Assembly (NCBI GenBank): GCA_905160935.1
Contig: CAJHZI010000203.1
Location: 826,001 to 890,000, forward strand
Reading direction: 5' to 3'
Source: Enchytraeus crypticus
Lineage: Eukaryota; Annelida; Clitellata; Enchytraeida; Enchytraeidae
DNA: 64,000 bases
Shown here in pieces: positions 29,466 through 41,565 of this stretch (its first letter is position 1; each line of letters begins with the position of its first letter). Under the pieces are notes generated by a model that worked only from the letters and a program-made list of their open reading frames with translations, was not told the origin of the DNA and searched no databases. The position numbers and the translations under genes were made by a program.

Positions 29466-30440
29466 ATGATCTGTTTGCAGAAAGTCTGTATGAGATTTTT
29501 CAACCAAATCAAATACAGAGCAATATTTCACTTCACTCTATCTCAAATGGCAAATTTTAAAATATTCCATTTGCCTAACGAATTGGCTCATGAGATAAAA
29601 ACAAATTTAAGTCCAAAGAAGGCTCCAGGTTTTGATCTGATAACTGGACGTATTTTGAAAGAATTGCCTAGGAAAGGGTTGGTCATGTTGACTTCATTAA
29701 TGCTGCATTTCGACTAAGATATGTTCCTGATATCTGGAAAGTGGCAGAGGTAATTATGATACCAAAGCCAGGTAAACCCCCCACTGATGTTAAATCATAC
29801 AGGCCTATTTCTCTTCTACCAGTTATATCGAAAGTTTTTGAAAAGCTGCTGGTAAAAAGAATGAAACCGATCATTGAAGAACGCAAGTTAATCCCTGATT
29901 TTCAGTTCGGTTTTAGGAAAAAGCATACTACAATAGAACAGGTACATCGTATATCTGATATAATTGAGAATGCACTAGAGAAAAAAGAAGTTTGCACAGC
30001 ATTATTCCTTGACGTAGCTGCTGCTTTTAATAAAGTCTGACACGAAGGCTTAGTATATAAACTCAAGCAGCAGATGCCGCCACAGTATACCGAGATTTTA
30101 ACGTCGTATGTCTCAAATAGAACATACAGAGTAAAATAAAAAAACGAATATTCTGATCTTAAAGATACACATGCAGGCGTCCCACAAGGAAGTGTTATAG
30201 GACCAATCCTCTACCTGCTTTACACTTGCGATATTCCCAGTTATGAGAGGAGTTACTCTGGCAACATTTGCAGATGATACAGCAATATTCGCAACTGGCA
30301 AAGATCTCGCCACATCCACGATCAGAGTACAAGTAGGGTGTAATGAATTTCTGGAATAGACCAAACCTTGGAAGATAAAAAGCTAAAAAGACTACTTCAT
30401 AAGAAGTTGAAATTATTTACTTTTTGCAACCTAAACGTAA
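29466..30440 (+). pseudogene. Jockey/CR1-type LINE reverse transcriptase, decayed
   Basis: Contains PKKAPGFDLITGRILKELP, then MIPKPGKPPTDVKSYRPISL, FQFGFRKKHTTIEQV, CTALFLDVAAAFNKV, GVPQGSVIGPILYLLYT and ATFADDTAIFATGK, covering RT blocks from fingers to the F-A-D-D active site. Several stops and at least two frame changes. 5' and 3' truncated. Confidence 0.9.
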
Positions 30441-30529
30441 TCATTGGATTATCTTGAGTTAAGAATACTTTTAGACTGTCAGGACAAAATTAATGGTTGG
30501 TCTTAGCAGACCAGTTTTAATTCTTTAAA

Positions 30530-31002
30530 TATATATTTTAATAAAACCTCTGAAGAAACTCTCCGTAACTGTACGAATTGCAAAAGTGACATAATTTAGG
30601 CGCTAGGTGGATGCTTATGCCTCTCATAGTCAAGGCTGTTTGCACCACTGCTCCGGGACAGCGTTCACATTTTTTACTTACACCCTTTTTCCTCAAATAC
30701 AGCGGTTAATATGAAACATGAGAGCTAGCGAAACGGTCAACATTCTTCGCCCCCCCCCCCTTTCATTATACTGGGCTCCTAGTAAATCAAATCAGGGCCC
30801 CTAGTGGGGCCCATATTTTAAAAAAAGAGCTAATTGTCACCGAGTTCCCTCTCGTACCCCTCCCCAACCATTGCCCTTAAAAACATATTTACACATCGAA
30901 ATTACCATTCTGGATGATATAAAATATATATATCTATATATATATAGATAGATATATAGATATATAGATACAGATATATAGATATATAGATATATATATA
31001 CA

Positions 31003-31075
<73 letters not shown>

Positions 31076-31106
31076 TGGCGGATCCAGAGGGGGGGTCCAT
31101 GGTCCA

Positions 31107-31155
<49 letters not shown>
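30530..31155. mobile_element. hAT-like non-autonomous element with (TA)n
   Basis: Shares CCTCTGAAGAAACT, GAGAGCTAGCGAAACGGTCA and a terminal CAGTGGCGGATCCAGAGGGG (31073-31092) with elements at 42.6 and 56.5 kb. Long TA runs (30925-31070, 31108-31154) are inserted at the terminus. Confidence 0.55.
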
Positions 31156-31156
<1 letters not shown>

Positions 31157-31159
31157 TGC

Positions 31160-31235
31160 AAATAATTATAATAATAAAGGTTTTACGTCCGTTTCCTCAT
31201 CCTGGGATGATATCAGGGACGTCATCTCTGAGTCA
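31160..31235 (-). repeat. SINE family B fragment
   Basis: AATAATAAAGGTTTTACGTC, TTCCTCATCCTGGGATGATA, TCAGGGACGTC. Confidence 0.65.
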
Positions 31236-31536
31236 AATCACGTGAGACAGACGCAGGGACGAGACTATAGGGTCATGAAGTAGAGGAGGCTAAGAGTACA
31301 GAGTACTACTAAGAAAGTAAGTACTGAGGAGGGTGAGTTCATTAGGTAGCTTGATTCTAGTCCATATATATTTATTGGGCCAATAGTTTAAAGTTTGTGA
31401 TGAGCACCGAAATTAGGGGGGGCTTAAGCTTCTAGCCCCTACCGTAGTGTCGTCCCCTGCACAGATCTTCTGTGTCGATGGCAACAGTAACTGTTGATGC
31501 ATGGGTCCACAGCGTTCAGTTTTCACTCAAGTCTAA

Positions 31537-31672
31537 TTTATAGTGTCCTTACAAGTCTAATTTATAGTGTCCTTACAAGTCTAATTTATAGTGTCCTTAC
31601 AAGTCTAATTTATAGTGTCCTTACAAGTCTAATTTATAGTGTCCTTACAAGTCTAATTTATAGTGTCCTCAC
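31537..31672. repeat. 24-bp minisatellite, 5-6 copies
   Basis: Unit AAGTCTAATTTATAGTGTCC plus TTAC, almost identical copies; the period of 24 keeps a plus frame open (LIYSVLTS repeats). Confidence 0.93.
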
Positions 31673-32394
31673 TAATGAGGAAAATTTTCTAAGCTTTGAC
31701 TAAGGCTTCGAATCAGAGCTATGGTTTTTCAGTGCCATAAGTCACTGAAATAGTGGGATCTTCAAAACACGAACGATTTTCGTGGGTTGAACAGTAGATA
31801 AGGCATGATTAGAACCAGCACAAGCGTAAAATAAAACGAATAGTAAAGCTACTCTCAAATGAGTTACGCTCAATTAGCCTACTATAGCCTAGTCTATACC
31901 TAAGTTTTTTGCTATTTGACTACAGAAATACTTTATAAAATACCTTTTTCTTGTTGTAGTTTATTTGTATATTAACATAACACAACTCGTAATCATACTA
32001 GTAATTTATGGATAACTCATCCACTTGTTGTAATTATAAAAGTCATTATACGAAAAGCATTTCAAACAAACTGCAGAATCAATCAAGCGTAACCATTCTA
32101 GCTGCCACAACAAACGCAGTGGTTGCTTGGTAACAAGCTAGGCCCGGCACAAAGGCCTAATATTCATTTCAGTAAACATTCGGTCGAAGCTGCTAAATCT
32201 CGACACTTAAAATCTTAGCTATCCGACTATCCTAATCAAGCTATCCTAGCAAATAATTATATCACTCACTCTAACCAAAACATACCAGCTCTTAAATTAA
32301 TCTATAGGTTAAAATTCTTGCACGAAATACTGAATGCAAACATTGTAATGGACCACCATGGAAAGTGTCGAAATTTGAGGATCGTTCAGTGACA
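31673..32394. other. No gene recognised
   Basis: Mixed unique sequence, no splice-bounded open frame found on either strand. Precedes the structured hairpin at 32395. Confidence 0.3.
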
Positions 32395-32484
32395 AGTCTC
32401 GGCTATAAGAGCTTCCCTGCAGGAATACGACCAATGGGCGCAGAAATTGGTCAGATTCTTGCAGGGAAGCGCTTATACAAGACT
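32395..32484. ncRNA. Pre-miRNA-like hairpin
   Basis: GCTTCCCTGCAGGAAT (32411-32426) pairs fully, with one G-U, to ATTCTTGCAGGGAAGC (32455-32470). An inner GACCAAT/ATTGGTC stem closes a 10-nt loop with a 2x2 internal loop between. Beyond one A/G mismatch TATAAG/CTTATA and then AGTCT/AGACT extend the lower stem. Length and bulge pattern resemble a microRNA precursor; a small fold-back transposon is the alternative. Strand unknown; expression not shown. Confidence 0.45.
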
Positions 32485-32904
32485 GGGCTATTTAGACTTA
32501 TTAACAGCGTGCTAAGTCTTCAACAAATCTTCAACTTTGGAAAGTGAAATTAAGTCATAGTTATAAATACGTATAAATAATTATAAGATAAATGCTACAA
32601 TCGAAGTGTGCAGTTAATTTTCCAGCCCTCATTTTGGTTCTCATACGGGAAAAGCTATAACAATTATTGGACTACATTGGGATGGGATGGAGATCATCCT
32701 GGGTATTGTCGCCCATTTTCACGGAGTTTTCGACGCCTATACCGTGACGTCCCATTCGCTACATTTACCATTGCTTCAATTTGTGCACTAGGTGTGTAAA
32801 GTTAGCCATGCCGTCAGCATGTTTGCCTTCTGATCTCGAAAAACCATATCCATGCCTTCTTTCGAGGAAGGGATATTCGCAATAGCGAAAGGGCTGGTAA
32901 ACCT

Positions 32905-32945
32905 AAGTTTAACGTCAGTTTCCTCACTCGAAAGCGATGTCAGGG
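32905..32945 (-). repeat. SINE family A fragment
   Basis: AACGTCAGTTTCCTCACTCG, AAAGCGATGTCAG; only the 3' body remains. Confidence 0.7.
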
Positions 32946-33359
32946 CTCACAAAAGTACATAATTTAAGTTACGATGGAGGAGTTACGGTCGATCTAAGAT
33001 ATCGACTCTTTGATAAAACCGCAACAAATTAAGTAATAGGAAGAGCGTGAAGTCAGTCGCTGCTTTTATGCCGACAGGCTCGACTACGAGCCATGCTTTG
33101 CTTTGTCTATTGTATTATACATATATTGTTAGGAACTCTAGAAGTCCGGCCATTGTAGTTAAGATGCGGTGCTATATAATACATGTACAGTGTGGTCTCA
33201 ATATTAAACTGATTACAGGCTGAGTATGTTCAGGGGCGAACATTGACGGTGGGCGGCCTACGGTCCAAGATATCAAAGCTTCGTCTACAGATGCATCAGC
33301 TGAAATTATATTGATCAAGATGACTGTGGTTAAACTTTTTTGCTTAAGAATGTAATGTA

Positions 33360-33755
33360 TATAGTATATGTACTGTATGTATGTAATATTATAAGAATAT
33401 TATATAGAATATTCTATATAATATTCTATATAATATTATATGTTATATATAATATTTTTATAATATTATATAGAATATTATAATATTCCCCGCGTTGTTT
33501 GAAGAATTGACCAACCGGTGACTGCACGTGTCGTAGAAGGCGACTAAAGCCCTAAGATCCATACCAACGTCAGAAAGGGCATTCGGTTGGTGAGCGCCTA
33601 GGCTCCAGAATTTACTGCATAAATTTAAAGAATGGAAAAGTCTCAAATAAGGGGATTGACTGATGATGTGATGTAGGACAGAGAATGATTTGAGACAGTC
33701 TATTCGTATCGCGACCCTAGTTAAACTGGGATTCAAGGGAAGATGCTGACGATAA
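33360..33755 (-). repeat. AT palindromic run and family C copy
   Basis: 33380-33482: TATAGAATATT repeats that are self-complementary. 33485-33755: a long copy of family C (CCGGTGACTGCACGTGTCGT, GGCATTCGGTTGGTGAGCGC, TCTATTCGTATCGCGACCCT) in minus orientation. The open frame across it is not a gene. Confidence 0.65.
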
Positions 33756-34101
33756 TGATGATTGAGGTATTATAATACTGACTATGTCAATTGATTAATC
33801 AAGCAGCAACTATTTAACAATAAAAGACGACAGCAAATGTCGAATTATCAATTGTATTGAAAAGAACATTCTCAGAATATAAAAATATATGAAAATGATT
33901 CATATAAAACAATTATTATGTTGTTTAAAATTACGGCATCATAACTCAAACAAAAAATTCTGATAAACGCACAAGCATACATTACATACACGTAATATTG
34001 GTAAAGTGAAGCTAACAAAAGTTATAGAAACTATCCTAGAATATAGAATATCTACATTGCGAGAAAAACCATTTCCCATTACGCATCCCACGTCAGTTGT
34101 T

Positions 34102-34385
34102 GTCTACCCTCCTAGCTTAACATCCAGCTCTTCCCTCCAAACTCTCTTTACTACATCCTCATCTGTCTTTCTCACAATATGCCCATACCATCTCAATCTC
34201 GAGTGAGCCAACCTATCCCCGATCCCCTCAACATTCAAAATCATTCTCACATATTCATTTTCCATTCTGTCCTTCCTAGTTTTTCCACACATTAGACACA
34301 ACATTCTCATTTTTGCCACATGCAAACTCTGTAAATAATCTCTTTTTAATGCTAAATATTCCGAACCATACATCATTACCCGCTC
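34102..34385 (-). pseudogene. LINE ORF C-terminal fragment
   Basis: Minus strand reads MYGSEYLALKRDYLQSLHVA, then MRMLCLMCGKTRKDR and SRLRWYGHIVRKTDEDVVKR. This is the conserved region after the RT domain in LINE ORF2 proteins. Nearly 90 codons remain open, so it is less decayed than others. Confidence 0.85.
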
Positions 34386-34499
34386 AACATATAATTAATA
34401 TATAATAATAATAGTTAAGGAGTTCCTCTTCCTCCGGCAGCATCATAAAAGAAGCCAAAGCTAGTTAAGTTTAAATTCTGTTGTACTGTAGATCACTGT

Positions 34500-34582
34500 A
34501 AGTCAGGTCTTGTGGAGTTTCGATCCCTTAGCTTCAAGCTTAACTGGCAAGTGTACAGTCCACTCAGCCACCGGCAGACAAA
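34500..34582 (-). repeat. tRNA-like SINE head
   Basis: Minus strand: GTGGCTGAGTGGACTG (A-box-like) and GGGATCGAAACTCC (B-box-like) about 40 bases apart. No convincing cloverleaf, so a SINE remnant rather than a tRNA gene. Confidence 0.45.
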
Positions 34583-34599
34583 CAGGCAAGTGTCTTCAT

Positions 34600-35040
34600 A
34601 CCAATTCATCATTGCAGCTACATCTGAATCATTGCAGCTAGATCTAAATCACAGCAACTACATCTGAATCACAGCAGCTGCATCTGAATCACAGCAGCTA
34701 TGTCTGAGTCACAGCAGCTACATCTGAGTCACAGCAGCTACATCTGAATCACAGCAGCTACATCTGAATCACAGCAGCCACATCTGAATCACAGCAGCTA
34801 CATCTGAATCACAGCAGCTAGATCTGAATCACAGCAGCTAGATATAAATCACAGCAACTACATCTGAATCACAGCAACTACATCTGAATCACAGCAGCTA
34901 CATCTGAATCACAGCAGCTAGATCTAAATCACAGCAGCTACATCTGAATCATAGCAGCTACATCTAAATCACAGCAGCTAGATCTAAATCACAGCAGCTA
35001 CATCTGAATCACAGCAGCTAGATCTAAATCACAGCAGCTA
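34600..35040. repeat. 20-bp minisatellite, about 22 copies
   Basis: Unit ACAGCAGCTACATCTGAATC with variants (GATCTAAATC). Confidence 0.95.
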
Positions 35041-36179
35041 ATAAGAACTAGGACTGTAAATTATTCATGAATACAAAAACACACGTGTATAAAACAACCT
35101 AACTGACGGTATCATGTGCTCAAACAAGAACAAAACAAGAGAATAAAAGTCAAACAGTACAGTCTAGCAAAAGTAAACATATAGTCTAGCAAAAGTAAAC
35201 GTTAAGCATCCGTAAACATTGTTTGCATAATACACATAAAACTAACGTGTGTAAACTATACACACACAAAATACAGCTCAGCTATGTATCAATATGCATA
35301 AATATACTTAGCAAAGCATTTAATATCCAGGTTCACTTTCACAAAGCTTCTCTTTGACAGTAGGAGATATCAAATATTAGTTATGCGAGCAAAGAACCTG
35401 TCTGACATGTTCTACACTATGCAGCGTGGTCTATAGCAACCTTATCAAAAGAAACTTAAGCGTTTCGCAATTATAAGAATTTGAATCCTGGAACTGTTGA
35501 AAAGAAGACATGCACTCAGATTAAAAGCAACTATGTAAAGAAGTCAAACGATTACACTCAAGACTTCTAGACACTGAAAATTCACTAGTTCAAACATCAA
35601 CAGTTCTCTCAATTAATATACGTCTGCAAATACAGTATTATCATAAGCAACTGAGTAGGTTTTATTTCCCAGCAGAATATCAGTGACGAGAAAGGTTCCA
35701 TTGCTTTAATGTGTCATCTGATCTCTAGCATTACTGGCTCAGCCAGTATCTTAGATAGTCAGCATTCATCTCCAACATTGTACCAATCAGTCTAATGTAG
35801 TGTACTCACTCGTGATTCACATTGAGAACCGAACCTGCGGCCTCAAGCTTAAAAGACTAGTATTCAACCAACTATGCTATTCAATTGGAACAATATAATA
35901 TCACATATAAATAACTATCGCACTAGAAATCATCACACAATGGATTTCACACATCCACGATATATTGCATGTATTCCCAATTTTAAAATTTAAGCCCATA
36001 AATATAGAAGCCTCCTTTACATTTAAATATTTATGCATAGCAATATTACACAGACTGCAACTAAATGATGTCATCATAAATGCTGTTCAGCCCATAAACA
36101 AAAGGAACAATTAAACAAAAATTTAACAGACGCAGATGAGAGATTGTAAAGGGAGCTGAGTAAGAACTATCTAAAAAAA
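35041..36179. other. No gene recognised; tRNA-Lys-like remnant
   Basis: 35818-35890 on the minus strand reads ATAGCATAGTTGGTTGAATA, then GTCTTTTAAGCTTGAGGCCG and CAGGTTCGGTTCTCA, matching a tRNA-Lys(UUU) body in order. Acceptor-stem pairing is not evident, so I take it as a tRNA pseudogene or SINE head. The rest is AT-rich. Confidence 0.4.
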
Positions 36180-36740
36180 AATATACCTGACTGACTGTGA
36201 TAAAGTTGTAAATAGTGCTAATTGTGTATTAAGAATGATTAAAAGAACAATTGCATGTAGAAATAAAGATATTGTGATAAGGCTATATAAGGCTCTTGTA
36301 CGGTTCAAACTTGAATACTGCGTTCAGGCTTGGTGCCCATATCTTAAGAAAGATATCGATAAATTAGAAAGGGTACAAGCCAGAGCAACAAGGCTGGTAT
36401 TTGACTGTCAAAAACTTAGTTATGAGAATAGATTAAAATTTGTAGGATTAACCTCTTTAAGTGAGAGAAGAACTAGAGGAGATATAATAGAAGTTTTTTA
36501 GATACTCAAAGGCTTCAACAAAGTTAATATTTGGTTTAATTTATCAAACAACAGAAACACAAGGGGACATATTTATAAACTTAGTAAATTTAGAAGTAGA
36601 CTAGATTTAAGGAAATTTTTCTTTAGTCACAGAGTTATAAATGCTTGGAATAGTTTGCCAAGCGAAGTTGCAGAAGCAGAATCAGTGAATGCTTTTAAAA
36701 ATAAATATGATAAACATAAGAACATGTAAATTAGAAGCTA
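36180..36740 (+). pseudogene. CR1/L2-like LINE ORF2 C-terminus
   Basis: Reads YKALVRFKLEYCVQAWCPYL, RVQARATRLVF, LTSLSERRTRGDIIEVF, then RGHIYKLSKFRSRLDLRKFF and [17 protein letters not shown]. One TAG after EVF and otherwise open, so fairly young. The first 88 codons are uninterrupted. Confidence 0.9.
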
Positions 36741-37893
36741 ATTGCATGTTCAGTGTTATACACAGGCTATGTATAAATTTCACATGTTGACATGAAGTCT
36801 GTATGATTTGATTTATATTAATTGGTTTTAGTTAAGAGCCTGATGAGTCTTAAACAAGCATATAATTGCTTCCTGACTCTGTAATGTTATGTTATGTTGT
36901 TATAAAATATATCTAGGAGAGGGGGGCTGGAGTGGGGAGGAGCAGAAATTTGGTACAGGTAAATTGTTTGGGGCATGTCCTTAGCCTTGCAGTTAGCTTT
37001 TAGCTAATTCACTAAATCATTCATTATCATCATCATATTCCCTTAAATATATCATCATTTTATCAGCATCTCTTATACCCTTATTTCCTTTAATTCAATA
37101 AATCATTATGTTTAAATAATTACAAACGCTGATGAATGTTTGCTTGAAATGTACAAAAGAACTTGATTTCACACGACGAACGATTCCTTTCCAAAAAATT
37201 GATGGTGGGAAGGAGGAAGACCATTTCGGGTGAGATCTAGTATTCAACAACAATGCTCCTATTCCAGAATAATATTCATTACAAAACTTGGTGGATCAAG
37301 CTGATTAGACAAAACAATCTTGAGCCAACACAGCAAATATAACATTAAAATTGATGTAAATCTGTGCAATAAAGAAATAACAGTAAAGATAACATCAGTT
37401 TAACCAAAATTTCATATAGTGACAGGAACCCTTAAGACATAGCTATCTGTAACAACAAGAAATGTCTTCATAACATTTAAGACTACAAAGCTTCACAAAT
37501 CGCTACATTTACATTTGCCACTAATTAGCACACTCTTATCGTTCCCTTGCAACATCGTCATATTCACATAAAAAGTGACTTTACATCAGATTTACTCAAA
37601 ATTCCTAAATCTACAGCTAACCATATAAATCTGAGCTAAATGATAAATTTAAAAGTACATGGAAATGAAAACTATGAACAAATATTTGTGAAAAGATCTT
37701 AAGTATTTATGATCTATTTTAAAACTAAGAGATATTTTTAAATTTTACAGTCATTATTTAATTTGATTGGTAACTTTGATCCGACAACTAGAATTACATC
37801 TCCGCAGCTGATTTTTGAAGACAGAAGCCTATTGAATTAAACAAAACGAATATCATTTAATACCCTTCTACATAGCGATGATCTACATTTAAC
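36741..37893. other. LINE 3' UTR then AT-rich DNA
   Basis: 36741-36900 is the LINE 3' tail (also seen at 14230-14480). From 36900 nothing is recognised. Confidence 0.4.
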
Positions 37894-37977
37894 AATAACC
37901 TGCCAGAAACCTGTAAAGCGGTCTTGAAGATCGGACACCGGCCATGACACCGCTATAGAAATTGTCCAAGGTTATTA
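37894..37977 (+). mobile_element. 84-bp MITE-like or ncRNA-like repeat, copy 1
   Basis: Starts AATAACCTGCCAGAAACCTG and ends TTGTCCAAGGTTATT, so AATAACCT / AGGTTATT form short terminal inverted repeats. A close copy is at 60364-60447. Confidence 0.6.
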
Positions 37978-38155
37978 TTATTATTTATAGATTATAAAAC
38001 TAAATGAATCAAACATTCATTAACTTTCCGGTTCAACCTAAAACCGATCAACCATCAGACAACATATTATATCTAGCTGATCACAGACTTTCACAATTAA
38101 TTAGTGTGCTTACAAAACATTACGGTGCTGGATAAAATTATGGATGATGAAAAAG

Positions 38156-38298
38156 CTACTGCAACTCCCCGGCTTCGAGCCTTCCGGTGAATGTGTTGAA
38201 GAGGTATTCAAAGAAGTTGCCCAGCATGAGAATGTGACCAGGTAGGAAGATGTAGGCTGTGTACGTTGCCATCGCTACAAAAGCTACGAGAAAGCAGT
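38156..38298 (-). CDS. Terminal exon of an unidentified multi-pass membrane protein
   Basis: Acceptor TTTGCTGTCAG, 2 nt, 46 codons and TAG. Encodes two hydrophobic stretches: FLVAFVAMATYTAYIFLPG and ILMLGNFFEYLF, then a polar tail TGRLEAGELQ. The phase fits the exon at 39221, where C|AC makes a His. The protein is likely a multi-pass membrane protein; the family was not recognised. Upstream exons were not found within the window. Confidence 0.65.
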
Positions 38299-39220
38299 CT
38301 GACAGCAAATAGGTTAAGTTAAACATGCGATCAATAAGCAGTCCTAACTTATTCATTATTTTAAAATAAATTGTTCATCATTTAAAAATATATATTTAAA
38401 ACATGAACAAGACTACAAATTACACAGTTTTAATTTAGTGTTTAATCATTGGCTTTATCATATTTGTCTACAATAGAGCAAAAATAAGGTCTCATAAACA
38501 TAGTCTCTAAACAAGGCCACAAGTTTCTCTAAATTTGTACTTAAATTAGTGTGTGTAGAGATCTTAAGATTTGGATGTACATTCAGAGACTTCAGGTATT
38601 GGTGAAAATATTAACAAAGGTTCAGTGTACATAATATAACCAAACTTTTTAATTGTAATTAAGATAGCAATTGTGATCAATAATTGTATAATTAGACACA
38701 AGAGAAATCATTCTTGTAGGAAATATAAAACAATTACAAAAAATGTTTAACTTCTCATTAGAATTCCTAACAAACTAGTTGCTTATGCGTTTCTCCAATG
38801 CCTTTCTTCATCCGTGAGTATAAGTCATAATTAGTGGCATGAAAAGTAGGACATAGAGGCCTACGTATGGCTTTGACCTAAATTATAATTGAATGAATGA
38901 AATTCGTTTTATTTTTAAAATGAGAGAAATCAAAATTGAAATCATACAAAACTTCATAGAGACTTATTGAACAATATAATTTTAAATTATATTTTTACAG
39001 CAAGGACAATGGATCAAAATAATGTAGGACAAAAGGGCGTCGACAAAATAACAAAGTCTAACCAACTAGCGATCAAACTTGATATCCAGTTAAATAGCAT
39101 ACTTCAAATATTAAATTCTAGTACCATACAATTAAATTTACATTAAATTAATAGTTATTTACTATAAATTTACAATTTTATTTATAAAAACAATTTTCAA
39201 AAGGATACTGAAGACCTTAC

Positions 39221-39263
39221 GCTCCCACGACTCCAACATATAGAGAGCGGTAACTAGGATGTA
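39221..39263 (-). CDS. Penultimate exon of the same membrane protein
   Basis: 43 nt between GTATTTTCAG and C|GTAAGG, both good sites. Encodes YILVTALYMLESWE plus 1 nt; the hydrophobic start would be part of a membrane segment. Joined to the terminal exon it reads LESWEH then CFLVAF. Confidence 0.6.
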
Positions 39264-40530
39264 CTGAAAATACCAGAATTCACAGAAATCTGAGACTTTC
39301 TTTACAATCGTCATTCTGTCCGTTAGATTGATATTTAGATCAATTATTTTATTTTAATTAAGTTGATTTATTAACTAATTTAACTGATTTAATTGATTGA
39401 TTTACAATTTCTCGTTAGGTTTATAATCAACAGGTTGTTGCCATGAGTCACTAGCGTAGATCTATAAATTATTAACCTGATCAAGACAGAAATGCACAAA
39501 GACTACAACTATTCCAAAATCTGATACTGTCATCTTTTACAGGGTTGAAAACACTATTGAGACAAATCCAAATCGGTGGGTTACTGGGAGGTCCAAAGCG
39601 GTGCAAATTCCAAAACACAGAAAATCAACCTTGATCACGATGGACGTAAAGGAAATGAAAAATATGAAGACTATAAATTAATTGCAGAATGAATTTTAAT
39701 AAGAACAACTACATTTTTTTAAAATTTAGTAATAATTAACATTGAGAAATTGTATGAAGCTAAAGTAAGATTGACCTCGATGTTCCAGTCCACGTACCTT
39801 ACTCGTTTGATTACAGTGATTTTCATATTTCGATGATCATGCATGGAAGGACAGCATATAGGGCCTATATATACTGTCTTCACTCCTCATGGTGACAAAA
39901 AGTATTATAGCATCGATCGACACCATTCAGACAAATAAAATTTAAGCATGTGAGCAATAAATGCTCCCAAAACGGTGCATAATCCAAAAAATCAGTCACA
40001 TTAAGATAAATGGATATAGAAACAATTATAAGGAGCTAGCTCGATCCACCTGCGTGCTTGTCGAAACTCGAAGTCGATGGGCGCGTATACTGGATCTAAA
40101 AACTTGCATGCAGTTGATTACATGATTTGCATAAATGGACTACAATTAGAAGAGTAGATCAAATTATATTAAAGAAATGTTCATGCAGTTATATGCATGC
40201 TAATTACAATAATAACAATTAGAGTGCAACAGCCATGAATGACAACATCGAACACAATTGAGACAAATTCAAGCCTGCGTGCTAATAAGGTACAAAAACG
40301 GCGCAAATTCCAAAATCCAGAAAATCAGTCCAAAGAAAAAATTACTACTATAATGAACCACTATATTAACAAAATTAAGTTAAAAATACTACTACTACTA
40401 CGTACTAAGACTGCACAACGTCCTATTTGTACCCTGCAGAAAATTACGCGGAAAATGGGACAAAATTGCCTAACGGATTTAACATGTGGTATTAAAAGTG
40501 ATAGATATCAACGTAGTTGATCATTTCACT
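39264..40530. other. No exon seen; reversed LINE 3' ends
   Basis: 39545-39640 and 40185-40335 are minus-strand relatives of the 40.6-kb LINE 3' end (TTGAGACAAAT, GGTGCAAATTCCAAA). Remaining sequence is AT-rich. Confidence 0.4.
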
Positions 40531-40534
40531 ATAA

Positions 40535-40540
40535 TGTGGG

Positions 40541-40577
<37 letters not shown>

Positions 40578-40580
40578 TAA

Positions 40581-40634
<54 letters not shown>
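40535..40634. repeat. (TTA)n microsatellite
   Basis: About 33 TTA units with one interruption. Confidence 0.97.
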
Positions 40635-40639
40635 GCAGT

Positions 40640-41565
40640 AGGTTTCAGAGTTAACTGAACACCTCAGCAACTTCCAAAACTGAGCGAGATGTCCCTGGCT
40701 CTCTCTTCTGATGTTTCAGTAACACCGGTTTCTTCTGTGAAGAATCTTGGTGTTGTCCTTGACCGCCACCTCTCATTCCACGAACATATCACTAAAACAT
40801 CACAGGCATGTTTCTTTCATATTCGCGATCTTCGTCGAATAAGACCATTTCTTTCTTTCGAGACTGCCACTACAATTGGCGCTGCTCTCGTGCAATCGAA
40901 ACTGGATTACTGTAGCTCACTAATTCTAAATCTTCCCAGTTGCGAGATTGATAGGTTGCAGTTCATCTAGAATTCCCTTGCACGTGCAGTATTTCGTAGC
41001 TCCAAATATTCTCATGTTACTCCAATCCTCAAGTCCTTACACTGGCTCAAAGTTAGAGAACGCATTTTATACAAGACAGTTTCTCTAACTTATAAGTCTA
41101 TTACCACTCCTGGTAATAGTTACATGTCCCACTTACTACAAGTGGGACAACCTACCTCCAGGCCCACCAGGTCCTCTAAGTTAGTTACTCTTGAGAGACC
41201 AAGCCTTCCTTCACGTAGCAAGCTGTCTAGGTGCTCCTTCCAGCATGCTGCCCCGAAGATCTGGAATTCTCTTCCTTCCACTCTGCGCACCCCCTCATCT
41301 ATTCCTGATCAGCCTTTCCTACTCCACGAACAGTTTCATAGGCGATTGAAATCTTTTCTCTTCGACTTTTCATATCCACCAAACGTCCACGAACTGAGAC
41401 CAACACGTAAACCTCCATTCCGCTAGTACCCTTCCTTGGACTGACCACCCGGATTTTGGCTCGCACCGTTTATGGAACCCTCACTCTGCTCATCGGCTTT
41501 GATTAGGTATCACAGTGCTCAATGTTGTCATGGACAACAGTAGCACTCTAATCGTATTGTTGTTG
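40640..41565 (+). pseudogene. LINE ORF2 C-terminal part with 3' end
   Basis: Reads VSSVKNLGVVLDRHLSFHEH, SKLDYCSSLILNLPSCEIDR, then HWLKVRERILYKTVSLTYKS and FQHAAPKIWNSLPSTLR. This is the post-RT region of a CR1/RTE-like LINE. One TAG and a frame change. The 3' end (CACTCTAATCGTATTGTTGT) matches several shorter copies in the window. Confidence 0.88.

Noticed and set aside
32620..32797. Possible plus-strand exon between TTTTCCAG and CTAG|GTGTGT
   Set aside because: Two competing frames look equally plausible and neither matches a family; no phase partner found.
33458..33736. 92-residue minus-strand open frame
   Set aside because: Lies inside dispersed family C, which recurs with stops elsewhere in the window.
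35818..35890. tRNA-Lys gene
   Set aside because: D-, anticodon- and T-arm sequences are similar in order, but the acceptor stem does not pair and several conserved positions are changed.
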